NCBI RefSeq assembly: GCF_000296215.2
Contig: NZ_CP013949.1
Location: 6,751,501-6,815,500, forward strand
Source: Bradyrhizobium sp. CCGE-LA001
GTDB lineage: Bacteria > Pseudomonadota > Alphaproteobacteria > Rhizobiales > Xanthobacteraceae
Length of the DNA stretch: 64,000 nucleotides
Direction: 5' to 3'
A program made the position numbers and the translations under genes. This document shows, piece by piece, positions 52,483 to 61,523 of this stretch. Within the stretch, counting starts at the first letter, position 1; the number at the start of each line of letters is the position of its first letter. The notes below the pieces were generated by a model that made no database searches, was not told where the DNA came from, and saw nothing but the letters and a program-made list of their open reading frames with translations.

Positions 52483-53829
52483 TCACTCAGATGACGGTGC
52501 CGCCAACGTCTCAGCAGCAAGGCGGTCGTGGTGAGGAATTCCAAGGTGGTGGCGCAATGTTTCCCCCTGGTATTCAGTGCGAAACAGACCGCGGCTCTGT
52601 AGGATAGGCACGACATGATCGACAAACGCCGCAGCGCCGTCGTCCAGCACGTCCGGAATAATGTTGAAGCCATCGACAGCGCCAGTCCGGAACCATGACT
52701 GGATGGAATCTGCGATCTGCTCGGGTGCTCCCACGAGCAAACGATGGCCGAACGCTTGAACGCTGCCGATGATCTCGCGAACCGTGCGGCCTTCCCTCGC
52801 CAATGCCTCGAACGTGCGGTGATGGCCGACCGAGAACGCAACATTGTGCGGATCCGGCAAGAGCTCCACGGGAATAGGCTGGTCGAGCCTGAGTCTCTGG
52901 GCGGGCACGTGCATGCTCCGCGCAAGAGCGTCGACAGCGCGCTCCAGATCAAGCAGGGCGTCGATTTCCCGCTTTCGCCGCTGCGCCTCCTGTTCCGTGC
53001 CGCCGATAAAGGTGACGAGACCGGGGAGGACGAGTGGAGTTGTACGGCGGCCAAATTGGCGCGAGAGCGCGCGAAGGCGCTCGGATTCGCGGATGGCCGT
53101 GTTCAAGTCGCCGGCTGCGGTAAACACGATATCAGCACTGCGCGCCGCAAGGCGCACACCAGGATTCGAGCCTCCAGCCTGCACGATGACTGGATAGCCC
53201 TGCCGCGAGCCGGGATGGGTGAGCGGACCGCGGATTGCGAACCCATTCTTGTTGGGATCGAGCAGCCGGAAATGATCGCTATTGGCGTAAACGCCAGATG
53301 TTTGATCAGCGATGATGGTCTCATCGCCCCAGCTCAGCCAGAGAGAACGGACAGTTTCGACGAACTCCTCGGCCCGCTTGTAGCGCTCGTCACGTGCGAT
53401 CTGGCGACCGCCAAAGTTTGCCACCGTTGCTGGGCTGGAGGTCGTAACCGCATTCCAGGCAGCTCGGCCGCCACTGATAACATCGAGCGACAGGAAACGT
53501 CGTGCCAGATTGTATGGCTCATTGTAGGTCGTCGAGGCCGTTGCAATCAGCCCGATGCGGTTTGTCTCGCGCGCGATCACGGAAAGGACGAGCGTAGGCT
53601 CAAGCCCGTTGAGTGGCGGCTGGCGAGTGATGTCATAGGAGATCGCGGGGGTATCCGCCAGAAACACTGCATCCAACAGGCCGCGCTCGGCAATTTTCGC
53701 AGCACGAACGTAGTGCTCGATGTCGAAAAAGGCGCTCGGGTTGGTGCCCGGCCAACGCCAAGCTGCGGAGTGACCGCCCGCGCCATGAAGGTTGAGGCCA
53801 AGATGAAGGGTGCGGACAACGGAAGACAT
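52483..53829 (-). CDS. LLM-class flavin-dependent monooxygenase (NtaA/SnaA/DszA group)
   Basis: 448 residues from ATG 53829, preceded by GGGAG at 6 bp. A TIM-barrel FMNH2-dependent oxygenase related to nitrilotriacetate and dibenzothiophene-sulfone monooxygenases: it begins LHLGLNLHGAGGHSAAWR and carries GLIATASTTYNEPYNLARRF, DVISGGRAAWNAVT and PVIVQAGGSNPG of the flavin site. It needs a separate flavin reductase, which is not in this operon. First gene of the operon with the importer, 34 bp ahead of the binding-protein gene. Likely role: cleavage of an imported sulphur- or nitrogen-containing compound; the substrate is unknown. Confidence 0.88.
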   Translation of the reverse strand: MSSVVRTLHLGLNLHGAGGHSAAWRWPGTNPSAFFDIEHYVRAAKIAERGLLDAVFLADTPAISYDITRQPPLNGLEPTLVLSVIARETNRIGLIATASTTYNEPYNLARRFLSLDVISGGRAAWNAVTTSSPATVANFGGRQIARDERYKRAEEFVETVRSLWLSWGDETIIADQTSGVYANSDHFRLLDPNKNGFAIRGPLTHPGSRQGYPVIVQAGGSNPGVRLAARSADIVFTAAGDLNTAIRESERLRALSRQFGRRTTPLVLPGLVTFIGGTEQEAQRRKREIDALLDLERAVDALARSMHVPAQRLRLDQPIPVELLPDPHNVAFSVGHHRTFEALAREGRTVREIIGSVQAFGHRLLVGAPEQIADSIQSWFRTGAVDGFNIIPDVLDDGAAAFVDHVVPILQSRGLFRTEYQGETLRHHLGIPHHDRLAAETLAAPSSE

Positions 53830-55199
53830 GACACTCCCAAATGCGGCGGCCTGCACAGCAGGCAGGAACGCCCTCTGTTAAGTTGAACTTGATCACGCTC
53901 GACCACTGTCCCCGCCCCTCACGGACGGGCTTTGTCAGAGCGCAGACTTGCTTCAAAGACGGCAAGCTCAGAGGTGAGACGTTGGGCCTTGTGCCAGCCA
54001 GTGAGCAGTCACTTGACCCTGCTGACAGGCACCAAATGACGCCAAAATATCTTGAATGTGAAGCTCACCCAGCTGCGCGGCGGCGCAGTCCGAATTCAAC
54101 TTTAGGGGCGGCAGCAACAACCTGCGACACACACATGCCGCGTCACACAGCGATAACCGCCTTGCGCGGATTGGCCGCTCTCCTCTGTTGCAATTGAAAA
54201 TTGCTTCATGAGAAACATGTCTCCCGATCCCACCAGCCAACGAAGCTGCAGTTCTTGGCAAGACAACGTGTAGCTGTGAAACGCGGACGAACGCAATAGT
54301 TGAGAATTTCAATCTGCTACCGTGCGATGGTATCGTTTTCCAAGGCGGGTTCTTTGTTCAATTGATTTGATACGCATTGACGCCCCGTGTCCAAATTGCG
54401 CGAACTCCGCCAATGCAACGATGGCAATTTTCCAACGCATCCTTAGTCGAACCATCAGCCTAGATAACGACATACAAATATCGCTGGTGAGACGTGCATT
54501 GAATTTGGTGTGCGTAGTCAAATTTTGACTCTCCGGATCTCGCGATCCTCTGCAAATATCCGCCGGCAACATCGAATAATGCGATGGAGTGAAATTCATT
54601 TTGCGATGCGTTGCGTAAGAACTAGCAGGACAATCGGACCCTATGGCTTGCAACCGCCGATCTCTATTCAGTCCTGCGCACCGCGCGCACGACGTGACGG
54701 CCTCTTTGTCCTCCATGGACGCGGCCATGTTCCGTACGGCCAGAGAACGCGTGATGCCCATACCGGAGTGCGCTGGCCACGCATGAAAGCAGTAACCCGC
54801 GTGGATAACTCGGAGGTCGAGATCAAATTGCGCGACACGACCTCCCTGTCCTGGTCGACGGACCATCCCGAAATCCGGAAATCCCCTTTCCTCCCCGGCC
54901 TTTCCAGCGCGACCACGACGTCGCTGCATCGGGTAGGACACCGGGGCTGGAGAAGTAACCCGATCCCGGCACACCTTCCATCTCAGCGCCATGCTCACCA
55001 TGTAGGAATAGCCAACAAGTCACCGGATGCCGTGCGTCATAGGGCGTCAGCACCAGCTCATTGCGTGCCGCGCCTGATCTCCACCTAACGCTTGCTCTTT
55101 CACGTAAGCTCACGCGGCTTGTTCGCTTCGTTTTCGATTGCGGCAATAGGGCGGTTATAGCCAGTGGTTTGATGGCCTGCCGAATGGCTGCTTTGGCGC
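53830..55199. other. 1.4-kb stretch without a recognisable gene
   Basis: Presumably contains the promoter of the monooxygenase operon. Long frames on both strands overlap and none resembles a known protein. The stretch 54300-54620 is notably AT-richer than its surroundings. No nod box or RpoN site seen. Confidence 0.4.
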
Positions 55200-55481
55200 A
55201 TGAAAGCTCGTGCGCTTGTGGCCTGGAATGTGCGGCGGATCCGCGTGGCTCTGGGTATTCCGCAGGAGCAATTGGCCTACGATGCGGAGGTTGACCGTTC
55301 ATATATGGGTGCTGTCGAGCGGCAAAATGCGAATCCAACAATCGATCTTCTCGATCGAATAGCTGAAGCACTTGGCGTCCATGTAGCCGAGTTCTTTGTC
55401 CAGCCCCCGAAAGGGGCAATGCCCCATAAGACATTGCGCAAAGGTCGCAAGCCTGCTCGTCTGCGTCAAAAGAAGAAATAG
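55200..55481 (+). CDS. Small XRE-family DNA-binding regulator
   Basis: 93 residues. The helix-turn-helix occupies residues 8-65: VRRIRVALGIPQEQLAYDAE, then DRSYMGAVERQNANPTIDLL and DRIAEALGVHVAEFF. A basic tail (RKGRKPARLRQKKK) could add DNA contacts. Similar solo regulators are common on rhizobial islands and mobile elements. No partner gene adjoins, so its target is unknown. No strong ribosome site is seen. Confidence 0.75.
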   Translation: MKARALVAWNVRRIRVALGIPQEQLAYDAEVDRSYMGAVERQNANPTIDLLDRIAEALGVHVAEFFVQPPKGAMPHKTLRKGRKPARLRQKKK

Positions 55482-55963
55482 CGCTCCGCGCGCATAAGCT
55501 CGCTGAGAACGTTGCAATTTGGCAAAGCCGGAGCTCGAAAGGTTACCTTGCGGCAAGACATAGAATGGCGATGAGGCGCCAACTATTTAACTTCGGTTCA
55601 CGGGCCATATAGCGCTTTCACTGTCGTCTGGCCGCGTCAGGCGGTCTGAGGAATGCCGTTCCGCCAGTTGCTCGAGCTCCTTCTCGAAACGACGGCCGCT
55701 CGTTGTGCGGTTTCTAACAGAGATACTAATTCGGTGAGGTCCAGAACACCGTCAGGATCTTCCGGACTACGGATTTGCAGTGTCCTCAAGTATTTGAAGC
55801 GGCTTCAAGCGGTGGCACGGCCCTTGCTATTCAGATGAAGTCATACTGAATGAAAGCAGTCCGCAGCCAGCAAACGAGTGGCGCTTCCGTAGCTGCAGCG
55901 GGTCTGGGTCTCAGATTTCAATCAGGATGAGACACGAACGAACACGGTTTCGGAGAAATCGTC

Positions 55964-56422
55964 TTGGCCCACACATATGTCTACGATCACGTTCGCATCC
56001 CACGCGGCTGCGGCAAGCCCAATCGTGCTCTGCGCGACGTTACGGCGTTGCGGCTCGCCACGATGCCCCTCGAGCCGCTTAACGAGCGCAACAATCTGAG
56101 CGAAGGTGCGGTCGACGAGGCTATGCTCGGCGTGGTCGACCCAACCGGCGAGGCCGGTCCTGACGTTGCTCGGCTCGCGGCCCAGAAGGCCGGTCTCAGC
56201 AAGTCGATGCCCGGCGTGCAGATTAATCGCTTCTGCGCCTCGGAGCTTGATGCGGCGAATTCGCTGCCGCCCCAATCATTGAGCAGCAAGCACGAGCTCG
56301 TCATCGACGGTGGCGCTGAAACCGCGAGTCTAGTCGGCATGGGCGCATCCAGCGGTGCCTTGGCGATGGATCCTTCGGGCTGCCATCTTATTTCATGTGG
56401 CACGGCGTTTCCGCTGATCTGA
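55964..56422 (+). pseudogene. Truncated acetyl-CoA acetyltransferase (thiolase)
   Basis: Resembles the first ~140 residues of a thiolase (YDHVRIPRGCGKPNRALRDV; VQINRFCASELDAANSLPPQ with the nucleophilic Cys; ASSGALAMDPSG). After that the frame stops at 56422, whereas the family needs about 390-400 residues. Ser/Gly changes around the Cys (CASEL for CASGL) also suggest decay. Confidence 0.7.
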
Positions 56423-56589
56423 AGAGATGTCGTCGGGTATGCGGTTGCGAGTCAGCGGCGTGCAGCCAAGGCTGGACCGAGGGACGCTTCAACAATTCTG
56501 GAGTGCCAGTGACGGACGTCATCGGGCTCACTATTCTGGCGAAGGACCAGTATATGCGTCCGAAGACGACGATGCAGACGTTGCCAAGC

Positions 56590-56737
56590 GGGCCACGTGG
56601 TCGAGAGCGGCGATGTGAAGGCCATTTTGAACAGCTCGCACCATCCCTATGCCCGCGGGTTGCGGGAGGCCGTACTCGAGGTCGCGAATGCCGCGGCGAC
56701 CGCCTTTTGCAAGCCCCGGGACACCCGAGAGAAGACG
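56590..56737 (+). pseudogene. C-terminal scrap of an oligopeptide ABC transporter ATPase
   Basis: The frame leading into the arabinofuranosidase gene reads VVESGDVKAILNSSHHPYAR and then GLREAVLEVANAA, the end typical of DppD/DppF-type ATPases (HPYTRxLL). It is fused in frame by chance to the downstream gene, so a start upstream of 56738 for that gene should not be used. Confidence 0.6.
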
Positions 56738-58267
56738 ATGAGACACGCAAAAGTCCTAATAGATCGCGATTTTGTCATAGGTCACACCGATCCCCGTTTG
56801 TTTGGCGGCTTCATCGAGCATCTTGGGCGCTGCGTTTATGGCGGCATCTACGAGCCGGATCATCCGACAGCGGACGAGCGTGGATTTCGCGGCGACGTGC
56901 TGGCGCTGATCAAGGAGCTTGGTCCCACCGTCGTACGATATCCCGGAGGCAATTTCGTTTCCGGCTACAACTGGGAGGATGGGGTCGGCCCGGCAGAGAG
57001 TCGCCCGTCACGGCTCGATCTCGCCTGGTTCAGCACCGAGCCCAACCACTTCGGCACCAACGAATTCATCGATTGGTGCAGGGCCGCTGGCCTGGAGCCG
57101 ATGCTGGCCGTCAATCTCGGCACCCGCGGCGGCGACGCCGCGCGCAATCTGGTGGAATACTGCAACCATCCGCGCGGCACGGCCTGGTCGGATCTGCGCC
57201 GCGCTCACGGTTGGGAGCAGCCGCACGACGTCAAGCTCTGGTGCCTCGGCAACGAGATGGACGGTCCGTGGCAGATGGAGCACAAGACTGCCGAGGTCTA
57301 TGGCGCGATCGCGCGAGAAGCGGCCAAGATGATGCGATCGGTGGATCCGACGATCAAGCTTGTGGCCTGCGGCTCCTCGGCGCACAACATGCCGACATTC
57401 GCCCGGTGGGAGGACACGGTCCTCGAGCACACCTTCGATCATGTCGATTATATTTCCCTTCACACCTATCTCAACAACTACAGACGGGACACCGCATCCT
57501 TTCTTGCGAGTCCCGATCTTATGGACCGATTCATCGAAGATGTCGTCGCTCTGGCGGACGCTGCAGCTGCGAAGCGGCGTTCAGACAAGCGCATGATGCT
57601 GAGCTTCGATGAGTGGAACGTCTGGTACAGAACCGGACGCAGGCGCACTGATCTGCTCAAGGGCGAGTGGCCCGTCGCGCCGGCGATCCTTGAGGAAGTC
57701 TACACGATGGAAGATGCGCTCGCCTTCGGTGGGGCCTGCATTTCACTACTCAACCATGCCGATCGGGTGAAAGTGGCCTGTCTCGCGCAGCTCGTCAATG
57801 TGATTGCGCCGATCATGACCCAAAAGGGCGGGAGCGCGTGGCGTCAGACCATCTTTTTTCCGTTTGCTCACATGGGCCGTCTCGGCCGCGGCCGAGTTCT
57901 GCGCACCCAGGTGGAGTCGGAGACCTATGAGACGTCTGGCATCCTGGACAAGTTCTTCGCCCTGCACAACGTGCCGTATCTGAAGATGGCTGCGGTCGCC
58001 GGAGACGCCGGCAGCCTGTCACTGTTCATCCTCAACCGCGATCTGCAGCAGGAGATGGAGGTCAGTGTGGAAGCACGAAGCTTCGACCGGCTATCCGTCA
58101 GGGAGGCATTGGAACTTCGACATCACGACCTCGAGGCAACAAATGCCGAGGACGCACCTGAGCGCGTGAAACCGCGGCCCTTGCACGCTGTAGGCATGGA
58201 CGCCAGGCGGTTACTGGCGACACTTAAGCCGGCGTCATGGAACGTAGTGCATCTCGCGCCGAGCTGA
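56738..58267 (+). CDS. GH51 alpha-L-arabinofuranosidase
   Basis: 509 residues, a retaining glycosidase that removes terminal alpha-L-arabinofuranosyl units. Acid/base Glu173 lies in CLGNEMDGPWQ and nucleophile Glu292 in MLSFDEWNVWY. The substrate-pocket segment GGFIEHLGRCVYGGIYEPDH is intact, and the C-terminal beta-domain is complete. Length is usual for the family. ATG 56738 is preceded by GAGAG, and family similarity starts right after it. No signal peptide, so it acts in the cytoplasm on imported oligosaccharides. The GH127 gene 0.8 kb downstream is a natural partner. An ABC-transporter scrap just upstream suggests a lost uptake system. Confidence 0.93.
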   Translation: MRHAKVLIDRDFVIGHTDPRLFGGFIEHLGRCVYGGIYEPDHPTADERGFRGDVLALIKELGPTVVRYPGGNFVSGYNWEDGVGPAESRPSRLDLAWFSTEPNHFGTNEFIDWCRAAGLEPMLAVNLGTRGGDAARNLVEYCNHPRGTAWSDLRRAHGWEQPHDVKLWCLGNEMDGPWQMEHKTAEVYGAIAREAAKMMRSVDPTIKLVACGSSAHNMPTFARWEDTVLEHTFDHVDYISLHTYLNNYRRDTASFLASPDLMDRFIEDVVALADAAAAKRRSDKRMMLSFDEWNVWYRTGRRRTDLLKGEWPVAPAILEEVYTMEDALAFGGACISLLNHADRVKVACLAQLVNVIAPIMTQKGGSAWRQTIFFPFAHMGRLGRGRVLRTQVESETYETSGILDKFFALHNVPYLKMAAVAGDAGSLSLFILNRDLQQEMEVSVEARSFDRLSVREALELRHHDLEATNAEDAPERVKPRPLHAVGMDARRLLATLKPASWNVVHLAPS

Positions 58268-58309
58268 GGACAATCGGTGATTCTTCGACTCGTTACGTTA
58301 GCCCTTGAA

Positions 58310-58760
58310 CGGCGCGGGCGGTGCGCGGTGTCGAGCAACTGGCGGGTTAGACGAGCCAGCTCCGCGGCACGGTAGGGCTTGCTCAGCAGGAGACGCCCGG
58401 ATCGAGGCGGCCGTCGTGCATCATGGCGGCTTCCGGACAGGCTGACACGAAGAGGACCAGCATGTCGAAGACGGTTGCCTCGTGATGGCATCGGCGGGTT
58501 CGCGCCGTTCATGCCTCGGGGGCATCACCACGTCGGTGAAGAGCAAATCGAACGCTATGCCTTAGTTGAAACAGAGCCAGTGCTTCCGGACCTTCGGCGG
58601 CAGCGACCGTCCGGTGACCAAGACCCTGGACTGAATCAGCAACAACGCAGCGCCAAACTCTATCCGGGCGGAAGGCGGTACGCAGAATTGTCGAAGCCGC
58701 GACCGCCTGGCGGATACGAGGACGAGCTCGCCAAACGATCTGCGCCTTTGGCGGCACGAA
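58310..58760 (-). pseudogene. Broken response-regulator receiver domain
   Basis: Minus strand. ADSVQGLGHRTVAAAEGPEA near 58640 gives the first helix/strand of a receiver domain. In other frames come the FTDVVMP-type phospho-site region near 58530 and LLLSKPYRAAELARLTRQLL near 58370 (conserved Lys-Pro end). At least two frameshifts; inactive. Confidence 0.55.
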
Positions 58761-59066
58761 AATTGCTGTTTTGAGCCTCGAGCGTACTAGTCAGAGCGAT
58801 GTACGGAGATCGACAATGTCCTTCGTGTCGAGCGTCATAGGACGTCCGATGCTATTTGAGGTGAGTTCTCTCTCCGCCCCTGCTTCAGGTGCATCACGAG
58901 AGCGCCGCTTCAATTGCTCATGCCGAGATTTGGAAGCCCGGGAAGACGCGTGAGCCGACCAGATCAGGCAGGACATGCTGGGGCTGCCAATCAGCCCCCC
59001 TTCGCCGCAAACTCAACAATGGGCCACAGGAGCTTTCGGTGATCTATCGGCCCGTGCACCAAAACC

Positions 59067-61034
59067 ATGGAAAGCAACATGAATAGGCCAACTGTTACGG
59101 AGGTCAATCTCCATGACTTACAAATCACCGATCCGCTCATTGGAAAATACCAGCGATTGGTGAGGGAGGTGACGATTCCGCATCAGTGGGACGCGCTGAA
59201 CGATCGTATCCCCGAAGTCGCACCGAGCCATGCCATCGAAAACCTCCGGATCGCCGCAAACCGAGCAAATGGCGAATTCTACGGTCCGGTTTTTCAGGAC
59301 AGTGATGTGGCAAAATGGCTGGAAGCAGTCGCCTGGTCTTTGTGCGCAACACCCGATCCGGACCTGGAGAAAACTGCCGATGACCTGATCGAGTTGATGG
59401 AGGCCGCCCAATGCGGTGACGGCTATCTGAACACCTATTTCATCGTCAAGGCGCCTGGGGAACGATGGACCAATTTAACCGAATGCCACGAGCTTTACTG
59501 CGCCGGCCACCTGATTGAAGCGGGTATCGCTTTCTTTCAAGCGACGGGTAAAAGGCGCCTACTCGACGTCGTTTGCAGGCTTGCTGACCACATTGGCTTG
59601 GTTTTTGGCCCCGAGCATGATCATTTACACGGCTATGATGGCCATCCGGAAATCGAACTTGCATTGACACGCCTCTATGAAGTGACGCTGGAGCCGCGAT
59701 ATCTCACGCTAGCCAACTATTTCGTGGAGCAACGCGGCACAGAGCCGCACTTCTATGACCTAGAATATGAGAAGCGATCCCGCGACAAAGCACACGACAA
59801 GCCCGGGATGGTCACATGGAAAGCCTATAGTCAGGCGCACCTGCCGGTCACCGAACAGCGAACTGCAACGGGTCATGCGGTTCGGTTCGTGTACCTCATG
59901 ACTGGGGTCGCCCATCTGGCGCGTCTGCTTCAGAACGAACAACAACGCCAAGCTTGCCTGGGGCTATGGCAAAACATGGTGCAGCGGCAGATCTATATCA
60001 CCGGAGGCATTGGTTCGCAAAGCATGGGCGAAGCCTTCAGCAGCGACTACGATCTGCCGAACGATACTGCGTACGCGGAAAGCTGCGCGTCCATCGGCCT
60101 GATGATGTTCGCCCGCCGAATGCTGGAGATGGAGGCGGACGGTCAGTATGCCGATGTGATGGAGCGTGCTCTCTATAATACCGTTTTAGGCAGTATCGCC
60201 TTGGATGGACGGCATTTTTTCTATGCCAATCCACTCGAAGTTCATCCCAAAACGCTGCGGTCCAACTATGGCTACAGTCATATTTCGCCGCAACGACTGG
60301 GCTGGTTCGGCTGCGCCTGCTGTCCGCCGAACATCGCACGCCTTTTTACATCAGTTGGTCATTACATCTACACGCCACGCTCCGAGGCGCTCTATGTCAA
60401 TCTCTACATTGGCAACAGCGTGGCAATAGCGGTTGGAGGTCATACGCTGCGGTTGCGCATGAACGGGAACTATCCCTGGGAGGATCTGGTGGAGATTGCC
60501 GTGGAATCCGAGCAGCCAATCACCCACACGCTCGCACTGCGCCTGCCGGAATGGTGCAGCGCGCCGGAGGTCAAGCTAAATGGCGAACCGGTTAATTGCG
60601 AGCCGCGCAAAGGTTATTTGCACATTCACCGCACGTGGCGGAAGGGCGATCGCTGCAAATTGCAGCTGCCCATGAAATCACGTCGCGTATATGGTCATCC
60701 ACAACTTCGCCACTTGGCCGGCAAAGTGGCTATTCAGCGTGGCCCTCTTATTTATTGTCTGGAAGAAGCCGACAACGGGCCGGAGCTGCATAATGTTTGG
60801 CTGGATGCAGACAGCCGGTTTTCGCTCGTTGAAGGCAAGGGGCTTTTTGCTGGCAAGATTTTGCTGCAGGCTGAGGGCTTTCGTTTGCAACACGCACTCT
60901 CTGAAGCACCACCGCTTTATCACTACGACAAAGTGCCTGGAAAGCGGCAACCACAGCGCTTGACATTCATTCCGTGGTTCAGCTGGGCCAACCGCGGCGA
61001 AGGTGAAATGCGGATCTGGATTAACGAGTGGTGA
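59067..61034 (+). CDS. GH127 beta-L-arabinofuranosidase
   Basis: 655 residues from ATG 59067; ATG 59079 with GGAAAG before it is the likelier start. Cysteine glycosidase that removes beta-L-arabinofuranose, as HypBA1 of bifidobacteria does from hydroxyproline-linked arabino-oligosaccharides. All key residues are found: acid/base Glu322 (SMGEAF), zinc ligands Glu338 and Cys340 (AESCAS), and the Cys418-Cys419 pair (GCACCPPN) holding the nucleophile and last ligand. These match HypBA1 numbering within one. (Alpha/alpha)6 barrel first, beta domains after residue 430. No signal peptide: cytoplasmic. GH51 lies upstream on the same strand. Confidence 0.93.
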   Translation: MESNMNRPTVTEVNLHDLQITDPLIGKYQRLVREVTIPHQWDALNDRIPEVAPSHAIENLRIAANRANGEFYGPVFQDSDVAKWLEAVAWSLCATPDPDLEKTADDLIELMEAAQCGDGYLNTYFIVKAPGERWTNLTECHELYCAGHLIEAGIAFFQATGKRRLLDVVCRLADHIGLVFGPEHDHLHGYDGHPEIELALTRLYEVTLEPRYLTLANYFVEQRGTEPHFYDLEYEKRSRDKAHDKPGMVTWKAYSQAHLPVTEQRTATGHAVRFVYLMTGVAHLARLLQNEQQRQACLGLWQNMVQRQIYITGGIGSQSMGEAFSSDYDLPNDTAYAESCASIGLMMFARRMLEMEADGQYADVMERALYNTVLGSIALDGRHFFYANPLEVHPKTLRSNYGYSHISPQRLGWFGCACCPPNIARLFTSVGHYIYTPRSEALYVNLYIGNSVAIAVGGHTLRLRMNGNYPWEDLVEIAVESEQPITHTLALRLPEWCSAPEVKLNGEPVNCEPRKGYLHIHRTWRKGDRCKLQLPMKSRRVYGHPQLRHLAGKVAIQRGPLIYCLEEADNGPELHNVWLDADSRFSLVEGKGLFAGKILLQAEGFRLQHALSEAPPLYHYDKVPGKRQPQRLTFIPWFSWANRGEGEMRIWINEW

Positions 61035-61264
61035 CAAAGGCCATGATCGGACCTCTTTGAAGCATCTCGCCATCTAACCTTCGCCACCATCCAGATCACG
61101 AAAACGTTCTCGTGGGGGCATCAATCATTCATCAATCGGCACAGCATTGGTTGAGGCCTAGGCGGTTCTCGAAAATTGCAGTCGTTGTCGGATCCATGTT
61201 TCTGGTGGCGCTGAGACGCTTCTGTGGGCGGGCCCGCCAAGCAAGACCAGCGGGCTGACTTCGA

Positions 61265-61280
61265 TGGCACGCCAATTGCT
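61265..61280 (+). promoter_or_regulatory. RpoN (-24/-12) promoter of the radical SAM genes
   Basis: TGGCAC-GCCAA-TTGCT, a full consensus match with GG-N10-GC. Expected start near 61291, leaving a 230-base leader. I found no TGT-N10-ACA within 150 bp upstream, so which activator is used is open. Confidence 0.8.
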
Positions 61281-61523
61281 GGACAGGAGGAGCGCAACGT
61301 GCGGCGGTCTCGCTGTCCAGGATTTGAAGAGTGTACTCGACTGGTCCAAACCAATGCGATGGACGCTGGTCCCGCTACGTCCTACGGCAGCCGCCGTCTT
61401 CATCCGTGCCGAGTAATCACAGTTGCCTGGGCTTCATGGAGCAGATGGCAACGCAGGACCTGATCCGCATGCAGGGGGGAGCGGCAAATGCGCCTCCACA
61501 CGAACGCTAAAGGAGTCTCCAAA

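Noticed and set aside
52744..53886. 380-codon plus-strand frame opposite the flavin monooxygenase
   Set aside because: The minus-strand monooxygenase is complete and conserved; the opposite frame has no family and no ribosome site.
53830..55001. 230-codon minus-strand frame at 54309-55001
   Set aside because: Composition and lack of start signals look non-coding, and no known motifs are present.
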